Assembly: GCA_035606175.1 (NCBI GenBank)
Contig: DATNFW010000048.1
Location: 13,434 to 77,433, forward strand
From: JASHUC01 sp035606175
Lineage (GTDB): Bacteria > Pseudomonadota > Gammaproteobacteria > Steroidobacterales > Steroidobacteraceae
Length of the DNA: 64,000 nucleotides
Direction: 5' to 3'
Shown here: in pieces, positions 1 through 9,184 of the stretch
Layout of the letters: the number at the start of each line of letters is the position of its first letter
How positions within the stretch are numbered: the stretch's first letter is position 1
The notes under the pieces: generated by a model
Database searches by the model: none
What the model saw: only the letters and a program-made list of their open reading frames with translations
What the model was told of the DNA's origin: nothing
Made by a program: the position numbers and the translations under genes

Positions 1-1
1 G

Positions 2-832
2 CAGCCAGCGCAGTCCGCACCGTCCGAGCGATCCCCGTCGCCCGAGCGCGCCGAGCCCGCGCCGGCGAGCGCTGCCGCTCGCGCACCTGCCCGGCAGCCG
101 GATGTCGCTCCCGGATCGACTGGCGAGCCGCGGCCGTCGATCACCCAACACGAGGCACCGCGCTCCACGTTCGAGCCACGCTCCGCACCCGAGGCGCCGC
201 GCTCCACGCCCGAGGTGCGCGACGAGCTCGTCGTGGCCGAGCTCGATCCCCTGCCGCACGACCGCATGTCTCTGGAGGAGGATGAGAGCGTCGCTCGCCG
301 GCATCTGCTCATCGAGCGCGCGCTGTGGATCGGCAGCATTGCGCTCGCCGTGCTCCTTGCCTTGCAGATCGTGAATCACGAGAGTGCGCAGCTCGCGGGA
401 ATCTCCTGGTTGCGTGGGCCGCTCACTTCGATCTACTCCGCGCTCGGCATGCCGCTCGCGCCGAATTGGAACATCCACGCCTATGAGGTTCGGCAGCTCG
501 GCGCCGTCGCCGGGCCGCGCAACCCCGGCACGCTCACCGTGCGGGCGAGCGTGCGCAACACGGCGAAGCGCGAGCAGCCGCTCCCGTTGCTGCGCGTGAC
601 GATGCAGGACCGCTTCGGCAATCGCATTGCGGCGCGGGACGTGCCGCCGAGCGCATATCTGCCCCCGAGCAGCTCGCACCGAACAGAGCTCGCGGCGGGA
701 CAGCGAGTCGATGCCGAGATCGCGTTCGCAGATCCCGGACCGAATGCGGTCGGATTCGAGATCGATGCGTGCCTCGAGCTCGCGCGCGGACATGTCGCGT
801 GCGCAAACGACGCCGGGTCTTCCGAGCGCTGA
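2..832 (+). CDS. DUF3426 family membrane protein, 5' end missing
   Basis: The reading frame is open from the left edge, so the true start lies outside the window; 276 codons remain. The first ~75 residues are a Pro/Ala/Ser/Glu-rich linker. A single membrane segment follows (about residues 103-122, LWIGSIALAVLLALQI), then a ~150-residue extracytoplasmic domain with the W-N-I-H-x-Y-E-V motif typical of DUF3426. Family members usually begin with an MJ0042 zinc ribbon, which would be upstream. In gammaproteobacteria such genes commonly lie between prmA and fis/purH, and that context is kept here. The molecular function is unknown. The family call is fairly safe. Confidence 0.8.
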   Translation, partial: QPAQSAPSERSPSPERAEPAPASAAARAPARQPDVAPGSTGEPRPSITQHEAPRSTFEPRSAPEAPRSTPEVRDELVVAELDPLPHDRMSLEEDESVARRHLLIERALWIGSIALAVLLALQIVNHESAQLAGISWLRGPLTSIYSALGMPLAPNWNIHAYEVRQLGAVAGPRNPGTLTVRASVRNTAKREQPLPLLRVTMQDRFGNRIAARDVPPSAYLPPSSSHRTELAAGQRVDAEIAFADPGPNAVGFEIDACLELARGHVACANDAGSSER

Positions 833-939
833 GCTTGGCAGCACGCAGCCGAGCAGACTCGATCTCCACACTGAGGAGCGACGCGGGCCATATCAAAACC
901 GTAGCGTGAATTCCAGCTAGCGCAGCTTCCCGGCGCTCG

Positions 940-945
940 TATAAT
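940..945 (+). promoter_or_regulatory. -10 box of the probable fis promoter
   Basis: A perfect TATAAT hexamer stands out in GC-rich sequence 76 nt upstream of the fis start. No good -35 element is seen at 16-18 nt spacing, so an activator or a weak -35 would be needed. It probably drives fis-purH-purD. Confidence 0.4.
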
Positions 946-1020
946 CACTGCGGTCGGAAGCCCGTCGATGCGACCGCCGGGCCGCATCCGCACCGTGCGG
1001 CGCCACAGGGGGAGCCTCAC

Positions 1021-1311
1021 ATGACCGCGAAGCGAAACAGCAAAGCTCGCAGCGATCCCGCTGCGAAGCCGAACGGCAAGGAGCTGCCACTGCGCACCCA
1101 CGCGGAGCGCGCCCTCAGCGAATATTTTGCGAGCCTGAACGGACACCGCCCTGCGCGCCTGTACGATCTCGTGCTGCGCGAAGTGGAGGAGCCGCTGCTG
1201 CGCGCCGTGCTCTCCTACACCGAGGGCAATCAGGTCCGCGCGGCGGACATTCTCGGGATCAATCGCGGCACGCTCCGCAAGAAGCTTCGGCTGCACGGTC
1301 TCGCAGGCTGA
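1021..1311 (+). CDS. fis: Fis-family nucleoid DNA-binding protein
   Basis: The 96-residue protein is the size of E. coli Fis (98 aa). The C-terminal half carries the HTH_8 helix-turn-helix: VLSYTEGNQVRAADILGI followed by NRGTLRKKL, the signature recognition helix. Fis bends DNA and regulates rRNA, growth-phase and recombination functions. ATG is preceded by a purine-rich GGGGGAG Shine-Dalgarno about 7 nt away. Its stop lies 7 nt before the purH start, so the two are probably cotranscribed. Here fis follows a DUF3426 gene directly, without the dusB found in many relatives. Confidence 0.92.
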   Translation: MTAKRNSKARSDPAAKPNGKELPLRTHAERALSEYFASLNGHRPARLYDLVLREVEEPLLRAVLSYTEGNQVRAADILGINRGTLRKKLRLHGLAG

Positions 1312-1318
1312 ATGCTTC

Positions 1319-2896
1319 GTGGCCGATTCCCCATGGATTGGCGTGCGGCGAGCGCTGCTCTCGGTCTCCGATAAGACAGGACTTCTCGATCTGGCGCGCG
1401 GGCTCGCGAACCGCCGTGTCGAGATGCTCTCCACGGGCGGCACTGCGAGGCTGCTCGCGGAGCACGGGCTGCCCGTGCGCGAGGTGTCCTCATATACGGG
1501 TTTCCCCGAAATCATGGACGGTCGGGTCAAGACACTGCATCCGCGCATTCACGGCGGCTTGCTGGGCCGCCGCGGTGCGGACGATGCCGCGATGGCACTG
1601 CACGGAATCGCACCGATCGATCTGCTCGTGGTCAATCTGTATCCGTTCGCCGAGACCATCGCCCGGCCGGACTGCCGCTATCGCGAAGCAGTGGAGCACA
1701 TCGACATCGGCGGGCCCGCCATGATCCGGGCCGCGGCGAAGAATCACGAGAGCGTCGCCGTCGTCGTCGATCCGACCGACTACGGTCTGCTCGCGCAGGA
1801 GCTCGAGGAGCACGATGGCGCGACCGGGCTCGCGCTGCGCTCGCGCCTCGCCGCTAAGGCGTTCGCGCACACCGCGCGGTACGACACGATGATCGCGAGC
1901 TTTCTCGCCAGGCAGCATCCCGCAAGCGGCGAGCGCTTCCCCGGGACGCTCCCCCTCGTTTGGGAGAAGGTGCAGGACCTGCGCTATGGCGAGAATCCGC
2001 ATCAGCTCGCGGCGTTCTACCGCGATCCGGCTCTTCGCGGCGCCTGCATCGCGAGCGCGCGCGTGCTGCAGGGCAAGGAGCTCTCGTTCAACAACATCGC
2101 CGACGCGGACAGCGCCGTCGAGTGCGTGCGCCAGTTCGAGGAGGCGGCCTGCGTCATCGTCAAACACGCGAACCCGTGTGGCGCTGCGGTCGCCGGCGCG
2201 CCGCTCGCAGCGTACGAGGCGGCGTATCGCACAGACCCGACCTCCGCCTTCGGCGGGATCATCGCGTTCAATCGTGCGCTCGAAGCATCCGCCGCCGAAG
2301 CGATCCTCGCGCGACAGTTCGCAGAGCTGATCGCGGCGCCGGAGTTCTCCGCGGATGCGCTGCGCATCCTCGCCGACAAGCCGGGCATCCGCGTGCTGGC
2401 GCTCGGGGATCTCAGGAGCCATCCGACGAGCGAGCTGGAGTATCGCAGCGTCACCGGCGGCCTGCTCGCCCAGACGCACGATGCGGGCGCGGCAACGGCG
2501 GGGGCGCTGACCGTCGCATCGCGCCGCGCACCGACGCGCGCGGAGCTCGGCGATCTGCTCTTCGCCTGGCGCGTATGCAAATTCGTGAAATCGAACGCGA
2601 TCGTGTACGCGCGCGATGCCGCAACGATCGGCATCGGCGCCGGACAGACGAGCAGGGTCCATTCCTGCCGCATCGCTCAAATGAAGGCACAGGATGAGAA
2701 GCTCGAGACGGCGGGCGCGGTCATGGCATCGGATGCCTACTTTCCGTTCCGCGACAGCATCGATGTCGCGGCGAGCCACGGCATTCGAGCCGTGATTCAG
2801 CCGGGCGGCTCACGTCGCGACGACGAGGTGATCGCCGCTGCGGACGAGCACGACATGGCGATGGTGCTCACCGGCGTCCGGCATTTCCGTCACTAA
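1319..2896 (+). CDS. purH: Bifunctional AICAR formyltransferase/IMP cyclohydrolase
   Basis: PurH catalyses the last two steps of IMP synthesis: formylation of AICAR, then ring closure. The 525-aa length matches E. coli PurH (529). The N-terminal MGS-like cyclohydrolase domain contains STGGT near residue 39. The transformylase domain contains KHANPCG with Lys282-His283, and FVKSN near residues 422-426. The end has the family's GGS-x-RD-like and VLTGVRHFRH motifs. The start is GTG at 1319, 7 nt after the fis stop; the ATG at 1312 is out of frame. purD follows after 28 nt, as in the classic purHD operon. PurR-type control cannot be judged from this sequence. Confidence 0.96.
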   Translation: MADSPWIGVRRALLSVSDKTGLLDLARGLANRRVEMLSTGGTARLLAEHGLPVREVSSYTGFPEIMDGRVKTLHPRIHGGLLGRRGADDAAMALHGIAPIDLLVVNLYPFAETIARPDCRYREAVEHIDIGGPAMIRAAAKNHESVAVVVDPTDYGLLAQELEEHDGATGLALRSRLAAKAFAHTARYDTMIASFLARQHPASGERFPGTLPLVWEKVQDLRYGENPHQLAAFYRDPALRGACIASARVLQGKELSFNNIADADSAVECVRQFEEAACVIVKHANPCGAAVAGAPLAAYEAAYRTDPTSAFGGIIAFNRALEASAAEAILARQFAELIAAPEFSADALRILADKPGIRVLALGDLRSHPTSELEYRSVTGGLLAQTHDAGAATAGALTVASRRAPTRAELGDLLFAWRVCKFVKSNAIVYARDAATIGIGAGQTSRVHSCRIAQMKAQDEKLETAGAVMASDAYFPFRDSIDVAASHGIRAVIQPGGSRRDDEVIAAADEHDMAMVLTGVRHFRH

Positions 2897-2924
2897 TGGC
2901 GCACGCGCCGTCAGTGATCGCTCA

Positions 2925-4229
2925 ATGAAAGTTCTCGTCGTCGGCTCGGGGGGGAGAGAGCACGCGCTCGTCTGGAAGCTCGCGCAATCCCCGCACGCAT
3001 CGCGGATCATCTGCGCTCCGGGCAATGCCGGCATCGCGACCGAGCGCCTCGCGAAAAACGGCGCGCCCGTCGAATCTGTGAGCATTGCCGCGGACGATCT
3101 TCTCGGCCTCGCGGAGCTCGCGCGCACGGAGCATGTCGCGCTCACCGTAGTAGGACCCGACAATCCGCTCGCGCTCGGGATCGTCGATCTGTTTCAAAGC
3201 GAGGGTCTGCGAATCTGGGGGCCGAACCGCAGCGCCGCGCGCTTCGAGGCCTCGAAGGCTTTCGCGCAGCGCTTCATGGAACGGCACGGCATTCCGACGG
3301 CGGCAGCCGGCGTGTTCGACGAGCCGCAAGAGGCGAAGCGCTTCGCCGCGCAGCTCGGCGGACGCTGCGTGGTGAAGGCGGATGGGCTCGCGCTCGGCAA
3401 AGGTGTGCTGCTCTGCGCTAACACGACTGAGGCCGAGCACGCGATCCACCGCATCATGGTGGAGCGGGCGTTCGGTACGGCCGGTGCGCGCATCGTCGTG
3501 CAGGAATTTCTCGAGGGCATCGAGGTCTCGCTGCACGCGCTCTGCGACGGGCGGACCGCGCGCGTGTTCCCCACCTCCCAGGATCACAAGCGCGCGCTCG
3601 ACGGCGACCGCGGCCCCAATACCGGCGGCATGGGCACGTACAGCCCGACGCCTTTCTTGAGCGACGCACAGCTCGCCGAAACGGCGACCGCCGTTTTCGA
3701 CCCTTTCCTGCGCGGCTGCGCGGCCGAGGGCATCGATTATCGCGGCATCCTCTACCCCGGCATCATGCTGACGCGATCCGGCCCGCGCGTGCTCGAGTTC
3801 AATGCGCGCTTCGGCGATCCCGAGACCCAGGTGTACGTGACGCGCCTGAAGAGCGATCTTCTCGAGCTGCTCGAGGCCAGCACCGACGGCACACTCGAGC
3901 GGCTGCAGCCCGCGTGGAGTCCGCTCGCGAGCGTCTGTGTGGTGATGGCAAGCGGCGGATATCCGGGCGAGTACGCGCGCGGCAGGCCCGTGCATGGTCT
4001 CGAGGCGGCGGCGGCGCTGCCGCACACGAAAGTGTTTCACGCCGGAACGGCACTTCGCGACGGCGAGATCGTAACGAGCGGCGGACGCGTACTAGGCGTC
4101 ACCGCGCTCGGCGAGGACCTCGCTGCCGCGCGCGCCGCAGCCTATGCCGCAGTGGAGCTCATCCACTTCGAGGGTGCGCACTACCGGCGCGACATTGCGC
4201 TGCGAGCGCTCTCGCGTCGCGGCCGCTGA
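2925..4229 (+). CDS. purD: Phosphoribosylamine-glycine ligase (GAR synthetase)
   Basis: This ATP-grasp enzyme joins phosphoribosylamine to glycine early in de novo purine synthesis. At 434 aa it has the usual length. Visible motifs in order are GSGGREHAL (N-domain), KADGLALGKGV (ATP-binding loop), QEFLEGIEVS, GGMGTYSPTPF and FNARFGDPETQ (metal/nucleotide site). It starts with ATG 28 nt after purH, and the pair is an operon. The stop is immediately followed by the convergent outer-membrane gene, with no intergenic space. Confidence 0.96.
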   Translation: MKVLVVGSGGREHALVWKLAQSPHASRIICAPGNAGIATERLAKNGAPVESVSIAADDLLGLAELARTEHVALTVVGPDNPLALGIVDLFQSEGLRIWGPNRSAARFEASKAFAQRFMERHGIPTAAAGVFDEPQEAKRFAAQLGGRCVVKADGLALGKGVLLCANTTEAEHAIHRIMVERAFGTAGARIVVQEFLEGIEVSLHALCDGRTARVFPTSQDHKRALDGDRGPNTGGMGTYSPTPFLSDAQLAETATAVFDPFLRGCAAEGIDYRGILYPGIMLTRSGPRVLEFNARFGDPETQVYVTRLKSDLLELLEASTDGTLERLQPAWSPLASVCVVMASGGYPGEYARGRPVHGLEAAAALPHTKVFHAGTALRDGEIVTSGGRVLGVTALGEDLAAARAAAYAAVELIHFEGAHYRRDIALRALSRRGR

Positions 4230-5120
4230 TCAGAAGCTCACGCGCGCGAACAGCTCGGGTCCCCCGAGCGACAGCACGAACCGGCCCGGGGAGCTGCCGT
4301 GTCCGACGGACTCGAAGCTCGCACGCGTGTAGGAGTAGCCGATTCCGATCGCGAACGGCGAACGCCAGCGGTATTGGAAGTCCGCATGATAGTCGGCGAA
4401 CGAGCCGGTGAAGGTGTGCACCGTCCCACCCAAGTACTGCCCGCGTCCCGTGAAGGCGAACCGGCTCGAGATGCGCCACATCGTCTCGAGGGCGATCGTG
4501 GGGACAGCTCCCGCCTGCGATGCCTCGTGGCTTTGAAAGGTTGCGGGCACTGACCCGATCACAGCGGCCGAGATGAGGTGCACGCCGATGCCCGCGCCTG
4601 CCTCGAAGCTCCGCGTCTGCAGGAATGCATACGTGTACGTAAAGCCCATCGTCTTCCAATCGAGCGAGCTCACCGCCTCGTTGTTTGCGAGGAAGGTCTG
4701 GCCTCCGAAGACGATCGTGCGGCTCAGGCGCTCATCGCCGGAGCGGTCGAGCTGCAAATAGTCGACTCGCATACGATTGCGCTCGCCCATTCTGAGCATG
4801 AGCTCGACCCGCCCGTCTGGATTGGTGCTCGCAAATCCGAGATCCCGCTCGCCCGAGACCGTGGTTCCGGCGAACGGATCTCCTTTGGGATCGACCCTCA
4901 GCGTCGTGTGCGCCGTCGCCTGGGTGTAGCTCACCGTAAGCGCGAGACGGTCGGTGATGACATTGCCGATCTCGCGCGTGGGCGGCACATATCTATCGCC
5001 GCTCGAGTAGCCGTCCGCCGCGGCGGCACGGCCGGGCGCTCCCGCACAGAGGGCGAGCGCGATGCAAAGGGGTGGGGCCGCGAAGTGGGCCGCCAGCGCG
5101 CGGAGCGTTGCAAACGGCAT
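4230..5120 (-). CDS. Predicted outer-membrane beta-barrel protein, unknown function
   Basis: The 296-residue reading begins with a typical signal peptide (ATG at 5120, hydrophobic LCIALALCAG, cleavage near GRAAAA-DG). An in-frame ATG at 5159 would add 13 residues ahead of the signal; neither start has a clear ribosome site. The mature part alternates polar and aromatic residues in the manner of beta strands and ends in ...LFARVSF, a C-terminal Phe that fits BAM-dependent outer-membrane insertion. I do not recognise a specific family or substrate. It is convergent with purD (stop codons adjacent) and separated from rho by a short spacer. Confidence 0.6.
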   Translation of the reverse strand: MPFATLRALAAHFAAPPLCIALALCAGAPGRAAAADGYSSGDRYVPPTREIGNVITDRLALTVSYTQATAHTTLRVDPKGDPFAGTTVSGERDLGFASTNPDGRVELMLRMGERNRMRVDYLQLDRSGDERLSRTIVFGGQTFLANNEAVSSLDWKTMGFTYTYAFLQTRSFEAGAGIGVHLISAAVIGSVPATFQSHEASQAGAVPTIALETMWRISSRFAFTGRGQYLGGTVHTFTGSFADYHADFQYRWRSPFAIGIGYSYTRASFESVGHGSSPGRFVLSLGGPELFARVSF

Positions 5121-5297
5121 GAGCGCGTCCGATCGGTACCTGAAAGGAGCCGGCGCCATCTTCTTACAGCGCGAGCGGCACCGCTACCGTCGCGGTGTTG
5201 CGACGCGCGCATTCCGCGTGAACTGCGTCACTGAATTGTGCGGCAACCGACCGGTCGCAACCAGTCGGCGGCAGGTGCTGCGAGATCCGCGATTGGA

Positions 5298-5321
5298 TCG
5301 CGCGATCGAGTCGCGCGATCG
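5298..5321. repeat. Short direct repeat downstream of rho
   Basis: TCGCGCGATCG occurs twice, 13 nt apart, within the ~230-nt space between the rho stop and the outer-membrane gene. The sequence is itself palindromic (CGCGCG core), so it could form small hairpins downstream of rho. Otherwise I see no gene in this space. Confidence 0.4.
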
Positions 5322-5350
5322 CCGTGCCGCACGCTAGGCGCGCTAGCGCG

Positions 5351-6790
5351 CTAGCGCTTCATCGCCTCGAAGAATTCCGAGTTCGACTTCGTATCCTTCA
5401 TCTTGTCGAGGAGGAATTCGATCGATGCGAGCTCGTCCATCGGATGCAGGAGCTTGCGGAGGATCCACATCTTCGCGAGCTCGCCCTGATCGGTGATGAG
5501 CTCCTCTTTGCGAGTGCCCGAGCGATTGATATTGACCGCCGGGAACACGCGCTTCTCGGAGATGCGCCGGTCGAGATGGATTTCCGAGTTGCCGGTTCCC
5601 TTGAACTCCTCGTAGATCACATCGTCCATCTTCGATCCGGTATCGATGAGCGCGGTCGCGAGGATCGTGAGGCTCCCGCCCTCCTCGATGTTGCGTGCGG
5701 CGCCGAAGAAGCGCTTCGGCCGCTGCAGCGCATTCGCGTCGACGCCGCCGGTCAGAACCTTCCCCGATGAAGGCACTACGGTGTTGTATGCGCGCGCGAG
5801 CCGCGTGATCGAGTCGAGCAGGATGACCACGTCCTTCTTGTGCTCGACCAGGCGCTTCGCCTTCTCGATCACCATCTCCGCCACCTGTACGTGGCGCGCC
5901 GCAGGCTCATCGAACGTGCTCGAGACGACCTCGCCCTTGACGGTGCGCTGCATCTCGGTCACTTCCTCGGGCCGCTCGTCGATGAGCAGCACGATGAGAT
6001 AGACCTCGGGATGGTTCGCGGTGATGGAAGTCGCGATGTTCTGAAGCAGCATCGTCTTCCCCGCCTTCGGCGGAGACACGATCAGACCTCTCTGGCCCTT
6101 GCCGATCGGCGCGACGAGATCGATCGTGCGTGCCGTCAGATCCTCGGTCGAGCCGTTGCCGCGCTCGAGCTTCAATCGCTTGGTCGGATGAAACGGTGTG
6201 AGATTCTCGAACAGGACCTTGTTGCGCGAGCTGTCCGGGGAATCGAAGTTGATCTCGCCGACTTTCAAGAGGGCGAAATAGCGTTCCCCATCCTTCGGCG
6301 GGCGGATGAGCCCCGAGATCGTGTCGCCCGTGCGCAGATTGAACCGGCGAATCTGACTCGGACTCACGTAGATATCGTCCGGCCCCGCGAGATAGGAGCT
6401 GTCTGCGGATCTCAGGAAGCCGAACCCGTCCTGCAGGATCTCGAGCACGCCATCGCCGTAGATGTTCTCGCCGTTGCGGGCGTGCGCCTTCAAAATCGAG
6501 AAGATGATGTCCTGCTTGCGCGAGCGGGCCATGTTCTCGAGGCCCATGGACTCGGCCAGCTTCACGAGCTCGTTGATCGGCTTCTGCTTGAGCTCGGTGA
6601 GATTCATCGACGCGCGCGACTGAGTGAGCTCTGCGGGGCTGATCACCTCCGCGTCGTCACCGCCATCGAACACGTCGATGTCGTTCATCATGTCGTCGAC
6701 GGGGCGGCCGTTGCCGCGGTTGCCGTCGCGATTCCCGTGGCGCGGACCCTTGGGCCGGTTGCGACCCTGATTGCCGAGATAGCCTCTCAC
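5351..6790 (-). CDS. rho: Transcription termination factor Rho with N-terminal extension
   Basis: Rho is a hexameric RNA helicase that ends transcription. From Met62 on, the protein aligns without gaps to E. coli Rho: RNA-binding domain with GDGVLEILQDGFGFLRS, Walker A PPKAGKTM (Lys near 245), VLLIDERPEEVTEM, and the R-loop region SGKVLTGG. The core is 418 residues against 419 in E. coli. The longest frame begins with GTG at 6790, which overlaps the trxA stop as GTGA. It adds 61 residues rich in Gly/Asn/Arg, then Asp-rich. An internal ATG at 6607 would give the E. coli-like form but lacks a clear ribosome site. The GTGA coupling favours the longer form. Confidence 0.96.
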   Translation of the reverse strand: MRGYLGNQGRNRPKGPRHGNRDGNRGNGRPVDDMMNDIDVFDGGDDAEVISPAELTQSRASMNLTELKQKPINELVKLAESMGLENMARSRKQDIIFSILKAHARNGENIYGDGVLEILQDGFGFLRSADSSYLAGPDDIYVSPSQIRRFNLRTGDTISGLIRPPKDGERYFALLKVGEINFDSPDSSRNKVLFENLTPFHPTKRLKLERGNGSTEDLTARTIDLVAPIGKGQRGLIVSPPKAGKTMLLQNIATSITANHPEVYLIVLLIDERPEEVTEMQRTVKGEVVSSTFDEPAARHVQVAEMVIEKAKRLVEHKKDVVILLDSITRLARAYNTVVPSSGKVLTGGVDANALQRPKRFFGAARNIEEGGSLTILATALIDTGSKMDDVIYEEFKGTGNSEIHLDRRISEKRVFPAVNINRSGTRKEELITDQGELAKMWILRKLLHPMDELASIEFLLDKMKDTKSNSEFFEAMKR

Positions 6791-7146
6791 TTGCGGCGCT
6801 CCGCCTGACTGGCCAGGGGCAGGTTGTTGTCCAGAAAGGCTGAAAGTTGGGATTTGGAAAGCGCGCCGACCTTCTGCGCCTCGACCGTGCCGTTCTTGAA
6901 GAGGATGAGCGTCGGAATGCCGCGAATGCCGAATTTGGGCGGCGTCTGCGGATTCTCGTCGATGTTGAGCTTCGCGATCTTCAGACGATCGCGGTACTCG
7001 TCGGCGAGCTCATCGAGAATCGGAGCGATCATTTTGCAGGGACCGCACCACTCGGCCCAGAAGTCGAGCAGTACGGGCTTGTCGGACTTGATTACGTCGT
7101 CGTTGAACGTCGCGTCGGTGGTATGCACGATGTGCGGGCTACTCAC
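6787..7146 (-). CDS. trxA: Thioredoxin 1
   Basis: This small cytoplasmic disulfide reductase has the active site WCGPC (Cys34, Cys37), a cis-Pro in RGIPTL and the usual thioredoxin length plus a short basic tail (119 aa). It starts with GTG at 7146, preceded by a GGAGG Shine-Dalgarno 9 nt upstream. The trxA-rho order is conserved in gammaproteobacteria, and rho starts inside the trxA stop codon (GTGA). It is divergent from rhlB across a ~225-nt region that probably holds promoters for both; I could not assign hexamers there with confidence. Confidence 0.96.
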   Translation of the reverse strand: MSSPHIVHTTDATFNDDVIKSDKPVLLDFWAEWCGPCKMIAPILDELADEYRDRLKIAKLNIDENPQTPPKFGIRGIPTLILFKNGTVEAQKVGALSKSQLSAFLDNNLPLASQAERRK

Positions 7147-7371
7147 GCGGTCGAACCTCCACTGAGAGAGCTATGGGCTATGGGGCGTTTAGGGAACGAG
7201 GCGGCGATGAGCCTTCGGCGGAAACGGGGCGGGACGGCGAAAGCCGTGCCAGAAACACCCGACAAACGGTTAAACTAGGTCCTCGGTGACTACCGGTAAA
7301 GTCTACAAGGGATTCGGGATGGCAGGTGCGGACCCCGTTGGGCCTCTAGCCATCGCACGGGTTTCGCTGTC

Positions 7372-8835
7372 TTGAGCACCTTTGTAGCGCTTCCCGGAGC
7401 GCTTTTCAAGGCCCTGCCGGGTAAAGCGGCCGGGAAGGATAGAAAGGATACCGATTTGACAGCAACGAGTGACCAGCCTGCGAGTTCCGTCACGTTCGAG
7501 TCTCTGGGCCTCGTCCCACCCCTGATGCAAGGCATCCGCGACGCCGGATTCACGCACTGCACGCCCATCCAGGCGCAGACTCTCCCGATCGCGCTTTCCG
7601 GCAAGGATGTGGCCGGTCAGGCCCAGACCGGCACGGGAAAAACCGCAGCGTTCCTGATTGCGCTTTATCACACGCTCGCGACGCGCCCGGCTCCCCACGC
7701 CCGCTCCCGCACATCGATCCGCGCGCTCATCGTGGCGCCGACACGCGAGCTCGCAGTGCAAATCCACCATGACGCCGAGATTCTCGGACGGCACATGGGA
7801 CTGAAGCTCGCGGTCGTCTATGGGGGCGTCGACTACGACAAGCAACGCCGCGAGGTGGGCGAAGGGGTCGATGTGCTGATCGGCACACCGGGCCGCATCA
7901 TCGACTATTTCAAACAGCGCGTGTTCGACATGCGCCACGCACAGGTGCTGGTCCTCGATGAGGCCGACCGCATGTTCGACCTCGGATTCATCGCCGATAT
8001 CCGCTACATCCTGCGCCGACTGCCGCCGCCCGAGAAGCGGCTTTCCATGCTCTTTTCGGCCACGCTTTCCCATCGCGTGCTCGAGCTCGCCTACGAGCAC
8101 ATGGCCAACCCGGAGCTCATTCGCATCGAGCCCGACAAGCGCACCGTCGACGAGGTGCGTCAGGTCGTCTATTACCCGGCGACGGAGGAGAAGGTGCCGC
8201 TGCTCATCGGGCTGCTGCGTCAGAGCGAGGCGCATCGAACGATGGTGTTCGTGAACACCAAGCGCAGCGCAGAGCGGCTCGAGCACGTGCTGCGCGCCAA
8301 CGGCTTTCACGCGCAGGCGATCTCGGGCGACGTGCCGCAGAAGAAGCGCCTGCAGTTCCTGCGGCAGTTCCACGAGGGCGACCTCGCCGTGCTCATCGCG
8401 ACCGACGTGGCCTCCCGCGGTCTGCATATCCCGGATGTGAGCCACGTGTTCAACTTCGATCTGCCGCAGGATGCGGCGGACTATGTGCACCGCATCGGCC
8501 GCACGGCGCGCGCGGGAGCGGAGGGCGATGCGATCAGCTTCGCCTGTGAGGAGTCGGCCGTCTCGCTCCCGGAGATCGAGGCATACCTCGGCCACAAGAT
8601 CCCGGCTGGGACGATCTCTCAAGACCTGCTCAGCGGTCCGATCGTCTCGAGCCGCTCCGCCGCACACGGTGAATCCAGCCACGGTGGCGGCGGGGGCCAC
8701 GGTAGTGCCGGCAGCCACGGTGGCCCCGGCGGCCGCGGCGGCGGCCGCAGCGGTCGTGGAGGGCGTGGCCCGCGAGGGCGCCGGCGCGGCGGCCGCACAC
8801 ATCCGGGCTCTTCCGATACGCGCCCTGGCCATTGA
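7372..8835 (+). CDS. rhlB: DEAD-box RNA helicase RhlB
   Basis: An ATP-dependent RNA helicase of the RNA degradosome type. Motifs are Q motif (CTPIQAQ), motif I AQTGTGKT (from residue 84), PTRELAVQ, DEAD at 196-199, SAT, and HRIGRTARAG. The position next to trxA-rho and the ACEESA/IEAYLGHKIP region match E. coli RhlB. The C-terminus is a ~55-residue Gly/Arg/His-rich tail with RGG repeats, longer in glycine than the E. coli basic tail. Start uncertain: TTG at 7372 gives 487 aa, whereas an in-frame TTG at 7456, preceded by AAGGA, would remove 28 unconserved residues and looks attractive. Confidence 0.92.
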   Translation: MSTFVALPGALFKALPGKAAGKDRKDTDLTATSDQPASSVTFESLGLVPPLMQGIRDAGFTHCTPIQAQTLPIALSGKDVAGQAQTGTGKTAAFLIALYHTLATRPAPHARSRTSIRALIVAPTRELAVQIHHDAEILGRHMGLKLAVVYGGVDYDKQRREVGEGVDVLIGTPGRIIDYFKQRVFDMRHAQVLVLDEADRMFDLGFIADIRYILRRLPPPEKRLSMLFSATLSHRVLELAYEHMANPELIRIEPDKRTVDEVRQVVYYPATEEKVPLLIGLLRQSEAHRTMVFVNTKRSAERLEHVLRANGFHAQAISGDVPQKKRLQFLRQFHEGDLAVLIATDVASRGLHIPDVSHVFNFDLPQDAADYVHRIGRTARAGAEGDAISFACEESAVSLPEIEAYLGHKIPAGTISQDLLSGPIVSSRSAAHGESSHGGGGGHGSAGSHGGPGGRGGGRSGRGGRGPRGRRRGGRTHPGSSDTRPGH

Positions 8836-8923
8836 GGGCGGGGCGCGGGTTGCGCACCCCCCGTATCGAGTATCATGATCGCCGCGTGAAACGAGAGCGC
8901 GGGCGGCTCTCCTCTTCACAGCT

Positions 8924-9148
8924 ATGGCGGACACCGAAGACAACGTCGACCGCAAGCTTTTCCGGAGCATGGAGAAACTGCGCCAGCTGCGCATCGAGCA
9001 CCGCGACCTCGACGAGATCATCACGCGACTCGCGCTCGATCTGCATGTCGACGAGCTGCAGCTGAAACGCCTGAAGAAGCGCAAGCTGGTCCTCAAGGAC
9101 CAGATCACACGCCTCGAAAGCGAGCTGATTCCGGACCTGAACGCCTGA
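8924..9148 (+). CDS. YdcH-like DUF465 small protein
   Basis: The 74-residue protein is predicted as a helical hairpin: an acidic N-terminal helix, then H-R-D-L-D-E-I-I, and the family signature LKRLKKRKLVLKDQI. These DUF465 proteins are abundant small cytoplasmic coiled-coil proteins of unknown role. The ATG start lies 88 nt after rhlB, and arfB follows 36 nt later, so all may be cotranscribed. Confidence 0.85.
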   Translation: MADTEDNVDRKLFRSMEKLRQLRIEHRDLDEIITRLALDLHVDELQLKRLKKRKLVLKDQITRLESELIPDLNA

Positions 9149-9184
9149 GAGAGAGCTGCTGCACAGCCCCGTCTCCGGGCCGCG

